Counted from the first letter of the stretch, positions 24,838-32,955 are shown. The stretch: DNA of 37,163 nucleotides from Paraburkholderia caledonica NBRC 102488 (GCF_000685095.1 NZ_BAYE01000038.1:1-37163), one strand, 5' to 3'. The notes: generated from the letters alone by a model not told the origin. Program-made: numbers and translations.

Positions 24838-25794
24838 CAAGAGGTTTAAATGGCAACGAAACGCAAGGTCATCATCACGTGTGCGCCCACTGGCGCGATC
24901 CATACCCCGTCGATGTCACCGTACCTGCCGGTGACGGCACAGGAGATCGGCGATGCAGCACTCGCCGCAGCAGAGGCGGGCGCGGCAATCCTGCACCTGC
25001 ACGCGCGTGACCCCAAAGACGGTCGTCCGTCGCAGGAGCCCGCGCTGTTTCAGGAATTCCTGCCCCGTATCAAGGCGGAAACCGATGCAGTGATCAACAT
25101 CACGAGCGGCGGCAGCCCTCATATGACAGTCGAGGAGCGTCTGAAGCCCGCGCACCATTTCAAGCCCGAGGTTGCGTCGCTGAACATGGGCTCGATGAAC
25201 TTCGGCCTGTATCCGATGCTCGGACGTTTCAAGGAGTTCAGGCACGACTGGGAGCGTCAGCACCTGGAAAACAGCCGCGACCTGGTGTTCAGGAACACGT
25301 TCTCCGACATCGAATACATCCTGACTTCGTGCGCTGCAAACGGCACGCGCTTCGAATTCGAGTGCTACGACATCTCGCACCTTTACAACCTCGCGCACTT
25401 CGTCGATCGGGGTCTCGTCAAGGGACCGTTCTTCGTGCAGAGCGTGTTCGGCCTGCTCGGTGGCATTGGTGCACACGCCGAAGACCTCGCGCACATGAAG
25501 CGTACTGCGGACCGCCTCTTTGGCAACGACTACGTGTGGTCGATTCTGGGTGCCGGACGCAACCAGTTCCCGATGGGCACGTTGGGCATCGCGCAAGGCT
25601 CAAACGTGCGGGTCGGACTGGAAGATTCGCTGTGGATTGAGCCGGGCAAGCTCGCCGAGTCGAGCGCGGCACAGGTGGTGAAGATGCGCCAGATCATCGA
25701 AGGGCTCTCGCTCGACATCGCGACACCCGCCGAAGCACGCCAGATGCTCGCCCTCAAGGGCGCAAGCGAAACCAACTTCTGACATCGGAGGCGG
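24838..25794 (+). repeat. 957-bp duplicated segment carrying BKACE, copy 2
   Basis: Inverted partner of 18413-19369. It includes the gene, its ribosome binding site and 12 bases past the stop. Those last bases (ATCGGAGGCGG) contain the Shine-Dalgarno that serves the lactonase in copy 1, but here no gene starts behind it. This suggests that copy 2 was derived from copy 1. Confidence 0.93.
24850..25782 (+). CDS. Beta-keto acid cleavage enzyme (BKACE, DUF849), copy 2
   Basis: A 310-residue enzyme differing from copy 1 only by Glu42, Lys191 and Gln298; none of these touches the zinc ligands His49, His51 or the likely Glu258. The reaction is expected to be the same: beta-keto acid plus acetyl-CoA to acetoacetate plus acyl-CoA. 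It lies in the plus-strand operon after the UxaA-family gene (109 bases) and before a 3-hydroxyacyl-CoA-dehydrogenase-like gene (85 bases). A dehydrogenase beside a BKACE recalls carnitine degradation, where carnitine dehydrogenase makes the 3-keto acid that the BKACE cleaves. The sugar-type partners here argue for another substrate. Confidence 0.92.
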   Translation: MATKRKVIITCAPTGAIHTPSMSPYLPVTAQEIGDAALAAAEAGAAILHLHARDPKDGRPSQEPALFQEFLPRIKAETDAVINITSGGSPHMTVEERLKPAHHFKPEVASLNMGSMNFGLYPMLGRFKEFRHDWERQHLENSRDLVFRNTFSDIEYILTSCAANGTRFEFECYDISHLYNLAHFVDRGLVKGPFFVQSVFGLLGGIGAHAEDLAHMKRTADRLFGNDYVWSILGAGRNQFPMGTLGIAQGSNVRVGLEDSLWIEPGKLAESSAAQVVKMRQIIEGLSLDIATPAEARQMLALKGASETNF

Positions 25795-25867
25795 ACTGCC
25801 CCGCCTCTCCCCGCAACACTGGGCACAACGAACTGATTGGATGTATCAGGAATATCTGGAGATTGTT

Positions 25868-26812
25868 ATGCCGACTGAAACCGTAGCAATTATTGGCTCT
25901 GGCCGAATTGGCCGTGGCTGGGCAATTGTGTTCGCACGCGCGGGATTTAACGTGAATGTCCACGATGCCAACAGCGAAATGCTCGCCGGCGCTATCTCAG
26001 CAATCCGCGACAGCGTCGCGGACTTGAACGGCTACGGGCTAATTGACGAACCCGTTGACACAATTGTCGCTCGCGTCAAAGCGTGCCCGGATCTCGCCGA
26101 AGCGGTACGAGATGTTGTTCTTGTGCAGGAGAACATCGGCGAAGTGGCCGATGCAAAGCGAACTTTGTTCGCTGACCTCGATCGACTGACGCGACCGGAC
26201 ACTTTGCTGGCAAGCTCTACCTCCGGGCTGCCCACGTCCTCGTTCACAGAAGGCCTTGAAGGGCAAGCACGGTGCCTCGTTGGCCATCCGGTCAACCCGC
26301 CCTCGCTAGTCCCGCTCGTTGAGTTGTCTGGCGCGCCGTGGACATCGCCGGAGTCCATTGCCAAAGCGCGCGAAATTTATGCGCGTGCAGGCCAAAAGCC
26401 TGTCACCGTGAATTTTGAGATTTCCGGATTTCTCCTGAACCGCATCCAGGGCGCGGTTCTCGACGAAGCAATGAGTCTCTATGAACAAGGCTATGCTAGC
26501 GCGGCGGATCTTGACACGGTGATGTCCGACGGACTCGCTATGCGTTGGTCGTTCATGGGCCCCTTCGAAACCATTGACCTGAACGCACCCGGTGGTCTTG
26601 CCGACTACGCAGATCGCTACGGCGGCACATATCAAACCATTGCTTCGGAGCGTCAGCCTTTTACGTGGGGCCCCGAGACGATCAAGAAGCTCCACGACGA
26701 GCGCCGCGCAATCCTTTCTAAAGATGAAATCGAAGCTCGCAGCCGTTGGCGCGATCGCCGGCTAATGGCGTTGCTCGCTCACCGACGCTCGCTGAAATCC
26801 GAGGAAAGCTAA
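25868..26812 (+). CDS. 3-hydroxyacyl-CoA dehydrogenase-like oxidoreductase (L-gulonate / L-carnitine dehydrogenase type)
   Basis: A 314-residue protein with an N-terminal Rossmann fold (AIIGSGRIGRGWAIVFARAGF, residues 7-27) and the family landmarks ASSTSGLPTSSF, GHPVNPPSLVPLVEL and the C-terminal-domain start SGFLLNRIQGAVLDEAMSLYEQG. Size and motifs place it near lambda-crystallin/L-gulonate 3-dehydrogenase and L-carnitine dehydrogenase, which oxidise a 3-hydroxy acid to a 3-keto acid with NAD+. That product is exactly what a BKACE needs, and the BKACE gene is directly upstream. ATG at 25868 has GGAG seven bases upstream. It is the last gene before a hairpin at 26823. Confidence 0.88.
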   Translation: MPTETVAIIGSGRIGRGWAIVFARAGFNVNVHDANSEMLAGAISAIRDSVADLNGYGLIDEPVDTIVARVKACPDLAEAVRDVVLVQENIGEVADAKRTLFADLDRLTRPDTLLASSTSGLPTSSFTEGLEGQARCLVGHPVNPPSLVPLVELSGAPWTSPESIAKAREIYARAGQKPVTVNFEISGFLLNRIQGAVLDEAMSLYEQGYASAADLDTVMSDGLAMRWSFMGPFETIDLNAPGGLADYADRYGGTYQTIASERQPFTWGPETIKKLHDERRAILSKDEIEARSRWRDRRLMALLAHRRSLKSEES

Positions 26813-26822
26813 AGTAAGGCGC

Positions 26823-26849
26823 GCAGCCCGGCCGCGTAGGCCGGGCTGC
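26823..26849 (+). terminator. Hairpin after the MFS/BKACE operon
   Basis: A perfect 11-base-pair stem GCAGCCCGGCC / GGCCGGGCTGC with a 5-base loop starts 11 bases after the stop of the dehydrogenase gene. Only TT follows, so the U-tract is poor, but stem strength and position fit a transcription end. Confidence 0.7.
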
Positions 26850-26929
26850 TTCGCCACTGGGCTTCGCCCGCTTGGCCAGGTGGGGGCGAGCCGAAATGCG
26901 CTGGAGGCCTCGAATCACTGCGCGCAATT

Positions 26930-27170
26930 CCGAAGTCGTTGCTCGATGAGGCTCAGGCGCCGACTGCCTGATGGTGAAGCCGGCCGACGCATACCTTGAT
27001 ACCATCCGAGACGTTCGCGAGGCCAGCCGGTTACCGCTTGGCGCCTATCAGGTGAGCGGTGAATAGGCAATGATCAACCTTGCGGCGGCCGGCGCAATCG
27101 ACGAACGCCGGGTCAGCCGTCAGACTGTCGACGCAATCAAACGTGCAGGTGCGGACCTGATTTTGAGTGC
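26930..27170 (+). pseudogene. hemB: Decayed 3' end of a second hemB
   Basis: From 26971 the plus strand reads MVKPADAYLDTIRDVREASR, then LPLGAYQVSGE, a TAG stop at 27064-27066, then AMINLAAAGAIDE and AIKRAGADLIL. This follows the C-terminal third of the intact HemB encoded at 27779-28750 (MVKPAGAYLDIIRDIREATR...), with Tyr replaced by the TAG. Upstream, DEAQ-GADCL is recognisable only across a frame change. The extreme C-terminus is lost. Differences from the intact gene are numerous, so this is not a recent copy of it. The outer limits are approximate. Confidence 0.85.
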
Positions 27171-27207
27171 ACACCGCACGTGATTGGCCAGAACCCACAT
27201 ACGAACT

Positions 27208-27435
27208 TCACATCCGTGCGTAGTCTGCGCCACCACCCCCTTCGGGCGCGACCCACTCGATGTCTGTGTCGGATCCTTGATGTCGCACGTCTTGCAGTGC
27301 AAGCAATTCTGCACGTTGATCTGCAGGCGCTCGCCGCCCTCGGCGTCGTCAAAAAGGAACTCGTAGACGCCCGCTGGACAATAGCGCGCCTCGGGGCCTG
27401 CGTACTGAACGAGATTGACGGTTGGAGTCCCTTGT
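27208..27435 (-). pseudogene. Decayed 3' end of an ETF-ubiquinone oxidoreductase gene
   Basis: The minus strand reads QYAGPEARYCPAGVYEF and then LQINVQNCLHCKTCDIKDPTQ, the iron-sulphur C-terminal part of electron-transfer-flavoprotein:ubiquinone oxidoreductase. After the Gln codon (27264-27266) one base is missing; in the shifted frame the expected tail IEWVAPEGGGGADYARM and a stop follow, at 27208. Only the last 75 or so codons remain and there is no start, so this is a relic. Its tail points at the hemB relic, with under 40 bases between. Confidence 0.85.
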
Positions 27436-27778
27436 CTACAGTACATCACGCTACACCGATGGTGTGTCGCGCATCATTGAAGTAGTTCTTACAAACTCGA
27501 CCACCGTTGTTGCTCAACCATCGAATTTCTCAAAAACGGCCGGTTACAGCCTGTTCGAGGTCTTTGTGGTGCAACACCCGTTACAACCCGCGAGAGTTTG
27601 TCGACTCTGCGTATCCATCTGGTGCCGGCGGTTTCTGAGCCGAAGGTTCGCACGGCGCCTGTCTGGGTGGATAGTCAGGGTGAGGCAGTGGACATGGCCC
27701 GCGGCTCGTCGTTCGTTGTGCTGACGCAATCTCGCAAATTGGCGCCCTCGCGGGGGCACCGGAACCGCCCAGCTGCGG
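27436..27778. other. Gap next to the relics
   Basis: About 340 bases with no supported gene. A plus-strand frame from a TTG at 27598 (STLRIHLVPAVSEPK...) looks more protein-like than average, but it has no ribosome binding site, no recognised family and runs into the hemB antisense. It may be another relic. Confidence 0.4.
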
Positions 27779-28750
27779 TCAGAACCCCTGTTGGGCGAGG
27801 TCCATGGCAAAGTAAGTGAATATCACGTCGGCGCCCGCGCGCTTGATTGCACCAATACTCTCCCGAACTACTCGAGGCTCATCTATTGCACCGGCCGCCG
27901 ATGCAAACTTAATCATCGCGTATTCGCCGCTGACCTGGTAGGCACCGAGCGGCAAGCGCGTCGCTTCGCGGATGTCCCGAATGATGTCGAGGTACGCCCC
28001 AGCAGGCTTCACCATCAGCGCGTCGGCCCCCTGCCGCTCGTCTTCAAGGGACTCGAGAACAGCTTCTCGCCGGTTCATCGGGTTCATCTGGTATGCCTTG
28101 CGGTCACCCTGCAACTCGCTCTCAGCTGCCTCCCTGAACGGGCCGTAAAGGGCCGACGCAAACTTTGTCGAATAGGAGAATACCGGCGTGTCCGTCAAAC
28201 CGTTCGCGTCAAGCGCCGCTCTTATTGCGGCAACCTGGCCGTCCATCGCCGTCGACGGCGCGATGACGTCGGCACCCGCCTGAGCCGCAATGACGGCCTG
28301 TTTTCCGAGATTTGCCAGCGTCAAGTCGTTCGCGACTATACCGTCATGCAGGACACCGCAGTGTCCATGTGTCGTGTACTCGCAAAAGCATGTGTCCGAC
28401 ATGACGACCATCTCCGGCGCCGTCGCCTTGATTCGCGACGTCATGCGAGCAACGAGTCCGTCCTGCTGCCAGGTGTCGGTGCCGACGTCGTCCTTATGGC
28501 GGGAAATACCGAACGTCATGACAGACCTGATTCCCGCCCGCGCATATCGCTCGATTTCACGTTCGAGCCTGCTTTCCGGGATTCTGAAAACGCCCGGCAT
28601 GCTTTTAATGGGCACGAAATCGGTGGCGCTTTCGTCAACGAAGATCGGCAAGACAAGGTCATTCCGGGAGAGTTCTGCTTCGGTGAAGAGCTGCCGAAGC
28701 GCCGACGACCGGCGCAGCCGGCGATGTCTTGAGAATGCGGGAATATTCAT
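27779..28750 (-). CDS. hemB: Delta-aminolevulinic acid dehydratase (porphobilinogen synthase)
   Basis: A 323-residue complete HemB. It joins two 5-aminolevulinate molecules to porphobilinogen in tetrapyrrole synthesis. Both active-site lysines are visible (FSYSTKFASALYGPF and ALMVKPAGAYLD), as is the three-cysteine zinc site SDTCFCEYTTHGHCG. GAAGG lies seven bases before the ATG. It starts 42 bases after the FUSC gene on the same strand, so it is probably co-transcribed with an exporter under LacI-type operators, an unusual setting for a housekeeping enzyme. It may be an additional copy in this genome, which cannot be checked here. Confidence 0.93.
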   Translation of the reverse strand: MNIPAFSRHRRLRRSSALRQLFTEAELSRNDLVLPIFVDESATDFVPIKSMPGVFRIPESRLEREIERYARAGIRSVMTFGISRHKDDVGTDTWQQDGLVARMTSRIKATAPEMVVMSDTCFCEYTTHGHCGVLHDGIVANDLTLANLGKQAVIAAQAGADVIAPSTAMDGQVAAIRAALDANGLTDTPVFSYSTKFASALYGPFREAAESELQGDRKAYQMNPMNRREAVLESLEDERQGADALMVKPAGAYLDIIRDIREATRLPLGAYQVSGEYAMIKFASAAGAIDEPRVVRESIGAIKRAGADVIFTYFAMDLAQQGF

Positions 28751-28792
28751 ATCTAGACCTTCAGGTTCAGGGCGATTTAATCTGGAATGACG

Positions 28793-30850
28793 TTAGACGG
28801 GTGGCTTAGCGACACGCGGAGTTTCCCGCCAGTTGTGCAGACACCTTTCTATCCCGTCCAGCGCCTCTGCAGCAGTCCATCTCAGATTCTCCTGCTCGGG
28901 GTCCTCACTTGGATCAGTCGGTCCGATCAATTGTTCTACGCTCGCACGCAGATGGGCTGCAGCATCATCCCGGACGTCAGCAAACGGGGCCATGCGCAGA
29001 GCGGATTCGAGGGTGGTGGTCAATCCGCAAGGTAATCCCTTGATTCTGGACAGATCGCGAAGCCGGATAAGTTCGATGCCAATATCCATGGCCAACACGC
29101 ATTTCCGCAATGAATCCTGGCCAGTCAAAGAGTGCTTTTCGCGCATCTCAACCGTAATGACGCTGACCAGATCGCATATGCGCGCTTCCCAGCATTGCCT
29201 GTCGGTGCATAGGCGACCGTTCGAAATGGACGTCAGCATCGCCAACAGGCGGCCCGGCACGTGTCGGACGCGCCAACTTGCGAGGTCGGGCGGAACGGCA
29301 AAGGCCGCGTAAGAAATAGCCATCCCAAGCACGACGCCCATGCCTTGCTCAATCGCCGTAGGCAGGCTCACTAGCGACCCCGTCGTGCCGAGCAGCAACG
29401 CGGTGAGGTTGGTGTTGAAGTCCATGGCTGGCGTGAAGCGTTTGGATAATGCAATGCCCCCCAGGAACGTCATGGACATCAGAAACGGCACTACAGATGT
29501 CGGCCGCATCCAACCTATGCTGACTGCGGCGTTCCAAAGAACAAATGCTGTCGCCATGCACAGGATGCCCATCGCGAAGCGCTGCATGGCGATGTCTGGC
29601 CGTATCACCGTTCCAAAGAGCAAACACGCTATCGGCGTGAACACGAATGAATAAGTCCCGCCCGGCCAATCGAGTTTGAGCCACAAGAAGCCCATAACGA
29701 TGGTGCAAACAGCAGTTCTCAACCCGGCACTCAAGGACACTTGCCAGTCATGATGGGTCGGCAATGTTGCAAGCGTCCCGGCTACGTTCGCACCGTCGGC
29801 ATTCAATCGCGAACTCACCGAGACGCGGCGCAGCAGTGCTGCGATATCCCCACAACGCCCAGCCATTGAGACGACAGCCAGTCTCGTGTTTGGATCAACA
29901 ATGTCCCTACTGTCGCGCAGAAGGCGATGCGATAGCTGCTCAAGGCGAGCGACCGGGACCGTATCAACATCGCGGCGAAGCGCAGCCGATGCTTCCTCAA
30001 GGATATCGGCAACCTCGCCATGCGTATCGTCAGCAGAGTCTGTTTTCACTCGTGCCAATGCGCGCACTGAGGAAAGGAGGGATATTTGAGCGCACACGAA
30101 TTCCCGTACTACAGGCAATCTGCGTCGGAATTTCTTTGACTCGAAGGCCGCCTGAACGAAGGTGTTCTCAAATTCACTGAGACCCGCCCAAAGCTGATGA
30201 TTGAGCGATGCCTCTCCGTCGCTGTGACCGGCGAGGCGGAGGATATCACTGGCCCACTTTGTCGCATTTGCCGCCCAGTCTCCTGCTTGCTCCAGCAGCG
30301 ACTCTGGCCGCATTTTCGGAGCGAACGCCCATGTAAGCAGCGTGCTGCAGGCCAGCCCTATCAATACCAGCGCAACCCGCTCGAGAGCTAATCCAGTCAC
30401 GAGGTCTTCGGGCGCCTCGAGACCGACGGTACAGATGATCGAGCAGGTGTAACCAGACAATTGTGCCGCGTACGCCCGAAACCGCCGGTATCTGCAAGCC
30501 GCGAAGCCGCATGCGCCCGCCCATACGGCCATCAGGAAAATGAGAAGCTCGGGAGCAGACGTCAGATGCAGAAAGCAGAACGCTATGGCGGCGCCGATTG
30601 CGGTTCCCGCTGCGCGATAGCCTGCTTTCTGAAAGACTATCCCGCGCCCGGGAAGCGCCATCACCCATGCCGTCACCCCGGCCCAGTAAAAGTCCCGGAA
30701 GTGGAAAAGCTGTCCGAGCCACAAGGCGAGAAGAGCGGCCAGCGTGACGCGGAACGCAAACAGCAGCGAGCGCGGCTCCATGCGAAATGCCTGCACGACG
30801 TCTTGATAACGGTAGCCGCCAGGCGTCGCTCGGCGGATGTCAAAGTGCAT
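28793..30850 (-). CDS. FUSC-family membrane protein (aromatic acid exporter / AaeB-like)
   Basis: A 685-residue membrane protein with the two-fold FUSC layout: an N-terminal membrane block (about residues 25-175, LLFAFRVTLAALLALWLGQLFHFRDFYWAGVTAWVM...), a long soluble middle part (about 180-360), a second membrane block (about 375-515) and a soluble tail. AaeB-type members pump out aromatic carboxylic acids, often with a membrane-fusion partner; none is encoded nearby. ATG at 30850 has no strong ribosome binding site; ATG at 30781 is an alternative, though it would trim the start. A TGAAGCGCTTCA operator lies 44 bases upstream. Substrate unknown. Confidence 0.88.
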   Translation of the reverse strand: MHFDIRRATPGGYRYQDVVQAFRMEPRSLLFAFRVTLAALLALWLGQLFHFRDFYWAGVTAWVMALPGRGIVFQKAGYRAAGTAIGAAIAFCFLHLTSAPELLIFLMAVWAGACGFAACRYRRFRAYAAQLSGYTCSIICTVGLEAPEDLVTGLALERVALVLIGLACSTLLTWAFAPKMRPESLLEQAGDWAANATKWASDILRLAGHSDGEASLNHQLWAGLSEFENTFVQAAFESKKFRRRLPVVREFVCAQISLLSSVRALARVKTDSADDTHGEVADILEEASAALRRDVDTVPVARLEQLSHRLLRDSRDIVDPNTRLAVVSMAGRCGDIAALLRRVSVSSRLNADGANVAGTLATLPTHHDWQVSLSAGLRTAVCTIVMGFLWLKLDWPGGTYSFVFTPIACLLFGTVIRPDIAMQRFAMGILCMATAFVLWNAAVSIGWMRPTSVVPFLMSMTFLGGIALSKRFTPAMDFNTNLTALLLGTTGSLVSLPTAIEQGMGVVLGMAISYAAFAVPPDLASWRVRHVPGRLLAMLTSISNGRLCTDRQCWEARICDLVSVITVEMREKHSLTGQDSLRKCVLAMDIGIELIRLRDLSRIKGLPCGLTTTLESALRMAPFADVRDDAAAHLRASVEQLIGPTDPSEDPEQENLRWTAAEALDGIERCLHNWRETPRVAKPPV

Positions 30851-30893
30851 GGTGTGCAGCGATGGAGTTGGCGATAGACAATGCTAACACATT

Positions 30894-30905
30894 TGAAGCG
30901 CTTCA
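30894..30905. promoter_or_regulatory. LacI-type operator O1
   Basis: Perfect palindrome TGAAGCGCTTCA, 44 bases upstream of the FUSC start; placed to control the FUSC-hemB unit. Confidence 0.8.
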
Positions 30906-31005
30906 TAACATGCGGGAACACGTGCTTGTTCCGCTTTTGGTCCATGAGAAACCTGTGCTTCTGCATGCAGCAGGCTTCAAGACGAACGGGGACGGTACTT
31001 TTAAA

Positions 31006-31017
31006 TGAAGCGCTTCA
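31006..31017. promoter_or_regulatory. LacI-type operator O2
   Basis: Perfect palindrome TGAAGCGCTTCA in the middle of the divergent region, 112 bases from O1; it could allow looping between sites. Confidence 0.8.
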
Positions 31018-31134
31018 TAACGCAGCGCCTCGTTCACTCTCGAGTGCGCGGTAATGGATCGTGCAGAATTTCCGGCCCCCCGGTGGGTGTATACCCTGGG
31101 GGTAATTGCAATCAGTCGGGTGCACAGTCATAAT

Positions 31135-31146
31135 TGAAGCGCTTCA
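31135..31146. promoter_or_regulatory. LacI-type operator O3
   Basis: Perfect palindrome TGAAGCGCTTCA, 129 bases from O2 and nearer the cupin gene. Confidence 0.8.
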
Positions 31147-31199
31147 TATACGCTCTACCCCAAATTATGCACACTCAGTGGTGGGACTTAGCTTTTTGT

Positions 31200-31211
31200 T
31201 GAAGCGTTTCA
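31200..31211. promoter_or_regulatory. LacI-type operator O4 (one mismatch)
   Basis: TGAAGCGTTTCA, 52 bases upstream of the cupin start; a near-palindrome of the same motif. Confidence 0.75.
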
Positions 31212-31262
31212 AATTGCGCATCACGGTCGCTAGCTCACCTCTTAACCGAATCGGAGCTTCTG

Positions 31263-31805
31263 ATGTCCTCAGTTCTTGAACGAAAGCCAGACGAGCTGGC
31301 AGTGCCATATCAACTCCCGCAGGTACCCTTCATGTCGCCAGACATCGTCCACCTCGGAGTGCTCGACAAGTGGCTGGAGGACGACAAACTCTGGGTTCCG
31401 ATGACCCAGACGGTGTCGTTCAAGCCGCTCCTGCTGTGCGCGAGCCAAGGTTATTACGTGAACCTGCTTCGTGTCCGCCAGTCGGGCGTGCTGTCGCGCC
31501 ACCGTCATACGGGGCCGGTTCACGCCATCGTCCTTAAGGGCCGCTGGTACTACCTCGAGCACGAATGGGTCGCGGAGGAAGGCTCATACGCGCACGAACC
31601 CGCTGGCGAGACACACACCCTGTTCGTGCCGGAAGGCGTCGATGAAATGATTACCTGGTTCCACGTGACGGGCGGTTACACGTACGTTGATCCCCAGGGT
31701 GTAGCGGTCGGCTACGAAGATGTATTCACGAAGATCGAAGCGGCGCGGAAGTTTTACGAAGAATCAGGCCTGGGCGCCGACTACGTGAAGCAGTTCATCC
31801 GCTAG
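31263..31805 (+). CDS. Cupin protein, 2,4'-dihydroxyacetophenone dioxygenase-like
   Basis: A 180-residue single cupin. The metal-binding motif is readable: LSRHRHTGPVHAIVLKGRWYY supplies His80 and His82, and HEPAGETHTLFVPEG supplies Glu116 and His118. This resembles the DAD (2,4'-dihydroxyacetophenone dioxygenase) group, iron enzymes that cleave a C-C bond next to a keto group, but many relatives are uncharacterised, so the activity is tentative. GGAG lies seven bases before the ATG. It stands alone on the plus strand, facing the LacI gene, with operators O3 and O4 in front. Confidence 0.82.
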   Translation: MSSVLERKPDELAVPYQLPQVPFMSPDIVHLGVLDKWLEDDKLWVPMTQTVSFKPLLLCASQGYYVNLLRVRQSGVLSRHRHTGPVHAIVLKGRWYYLEHEWVAEEGSYAHEPAGETHTLFVPEGVDEMITWFHVTGGYTYVDPQGVAVGYEDVFTKIEAARKFYEESGLGADYVKQFIR

Positions 31806-31854
31806 GCAACGGAGGCCCAGAAGGGATACGGCCGGCCGGGGCGCCGGCGTGTCC

Positions 31855-32955
31855 TCACGCGGTCTTGCGACGGGTCTTCCTGACAGGCGCGGCGCCCTTC
31901 GCTGCTGTCGGAACATCACCGAGACTCTCCCGGATGACGATCGTGCATTCGACCGAGAGCTTCTCCATGTTGGGGCGCTTTTCTGCCAGCTCAACGATAC
32001 GACGGGCGGCGAGAATACCAATTTCTTTCGTTGGAACGCGAATCGTCGTAAGCGGCGGGTCCATCAGTTCAGCGAGTTCAATATCGTCCATGCCTGTGAT
32101 GGACATATCCTCTGGCACACGAATTCCGTGAACCTTGCACTCGTGCAGCGCGCCGATTGCCTGCAGGTCTGTATGGCAAATCAGGGCGGTCGGCCGTTCC
32201 TCCAATCCAACGATCTTGCGGACGGCGTCCCGGCCTCCCTGAATCGAAAAAGGTGTCTCGAAAACGAGGTCGCTCGACAACAGGAGCCCCTTTTCCTTCA
32301 TTGCGTCCGCAGTGCCGTCAACCCGTTGGCGTGCGCGCTGGTTATGCGCCATATAGCCGCAAACAACGGCTATGCGCTTGTGACCCCGCGCGAGCACTTC
32401 CCGGGTCATGTCGTAGGTCGCCCGCCAGTTGTCGAAGCCAATGCATTCGCCGTAGCGGGGCTCATCGAGCTGCCAGGTCAGCACGAGAGGGATGCGCCGC
32501 TGACGCATCAGATCGAACACGCGGTCTTCGTGCGCGGTGCCGACCAGGACCACACCGTCTACACCCCGCTCAACTACCGCTCGCACGACATCGTATTCGC
32601 GCTCGGGAATGTACTCGTGGATGGCGAGAACCACCTGATAGTTCATCGCCCAGAGGGTCTGCTGCAAGGTATGGAGCGATTCGACGAACGCCGGGTTGTA
32701 CATCGTCGGATAGATAGCACCGATAGTCCGCGTTCGCTTCGACGCGAGCGCGCGAGCAGCCCCATTGCTAACGTAGCCGAGCTGCTCCACTGCGCGCTTC
32801 ACCTGCGCGAGCGTCTTTGGCTTGACCTGGTCAGGGACGGAAAGTGCGCGCGACGCGCTGCCGAGCGACACGCCGGCGAGCTTCGCAACGTCTTCCAAGG
32901 TTGGGCGGGGTGGGTCGAGATTAGTCATAGAAGACATTATGGCAAAACGCGGCAT
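31855..32955 (-). CDS. LacI-family transcriptional regulator
   Basis: A 366-residue LacI/GalR protein. The N-terminal helix-turn-helix and hinge read PTLEDVAKLAGVSLGSASRAL and KRAVEQLGYVSNGAARALASKRTRTIGAIYP, followed by a periplasmic-binding-protein-like effector domain (GVDGVVLVG, GMDDIELAELMDPPLTTIRVP). ATG at 32955 is preferred because GGAGG lies about eight bases upstream; ATGs at 32937 and 32928 are alternatives without one. Six copies of the palindrome typical for this family lie in the promoters on both sides, so it probably represses the FUSC-hemB, cupin and SDR units and itself. Confidence 0.93.
   Translation of the reverse strand: MPRFAIMSSMTNLDPPRPTLEDVAKLAGVSLGSASRALSVPDQVKPKTLAQVKRAVEQLGYVSNGAARALASKRTRTIGAIYPTMYNPAFVESLHTLQQTLWAMNYQVVLAIHEYIPEREYDVVRAVVERGVDGVVLVGTAHEDRVFDLMRQRRIPLVLTWQLDEPRYGECIGFDNWRATYDMTREVLARGHKRIAVVCGYMAHNQRARQRVDGTADAMKEKGLLLSSDLVFETPFSIQGGRDAVRKIVGLEERPTALICHTDLQAIGALHECKVHGIRVPEDMSITGMDDIELAELMDPPLTTIRVPTKEIGILAARRIVELAEKRPNMEKLSVECTIVIRESLGDVPTAAKGAAPVRKTRRKTA

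Larger units (their letters stand above)
30851..31262. promoter_or_regulatory. Divergent promoter region with four LacI-type operators
   Basis: This 412-base region separates the FUSC gene (minus) and the cupin gene (plus). It carries TGAAGCGCTTCA at 30894-30905, 31006-31017 and 31135-31146, and TGAAGCGTTTCA at 31200-31211. Three are perfect 12-base palindromes with the central CG typical of LacI/GalR-family operators. No gene is supported here. Confidence 0.85.

Noticed and set aside
27598..27819. TTG-started frame STLRIHLVPAVSEPK...
   Set aside because: Slightly protein-like, but no ribosome binding site and no family could be recognised; mentioned only as a possible relic.
27791..28732. 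313-codon plus-strand open frame
   Set aside because: Mirror frame of the well-supported hemB.
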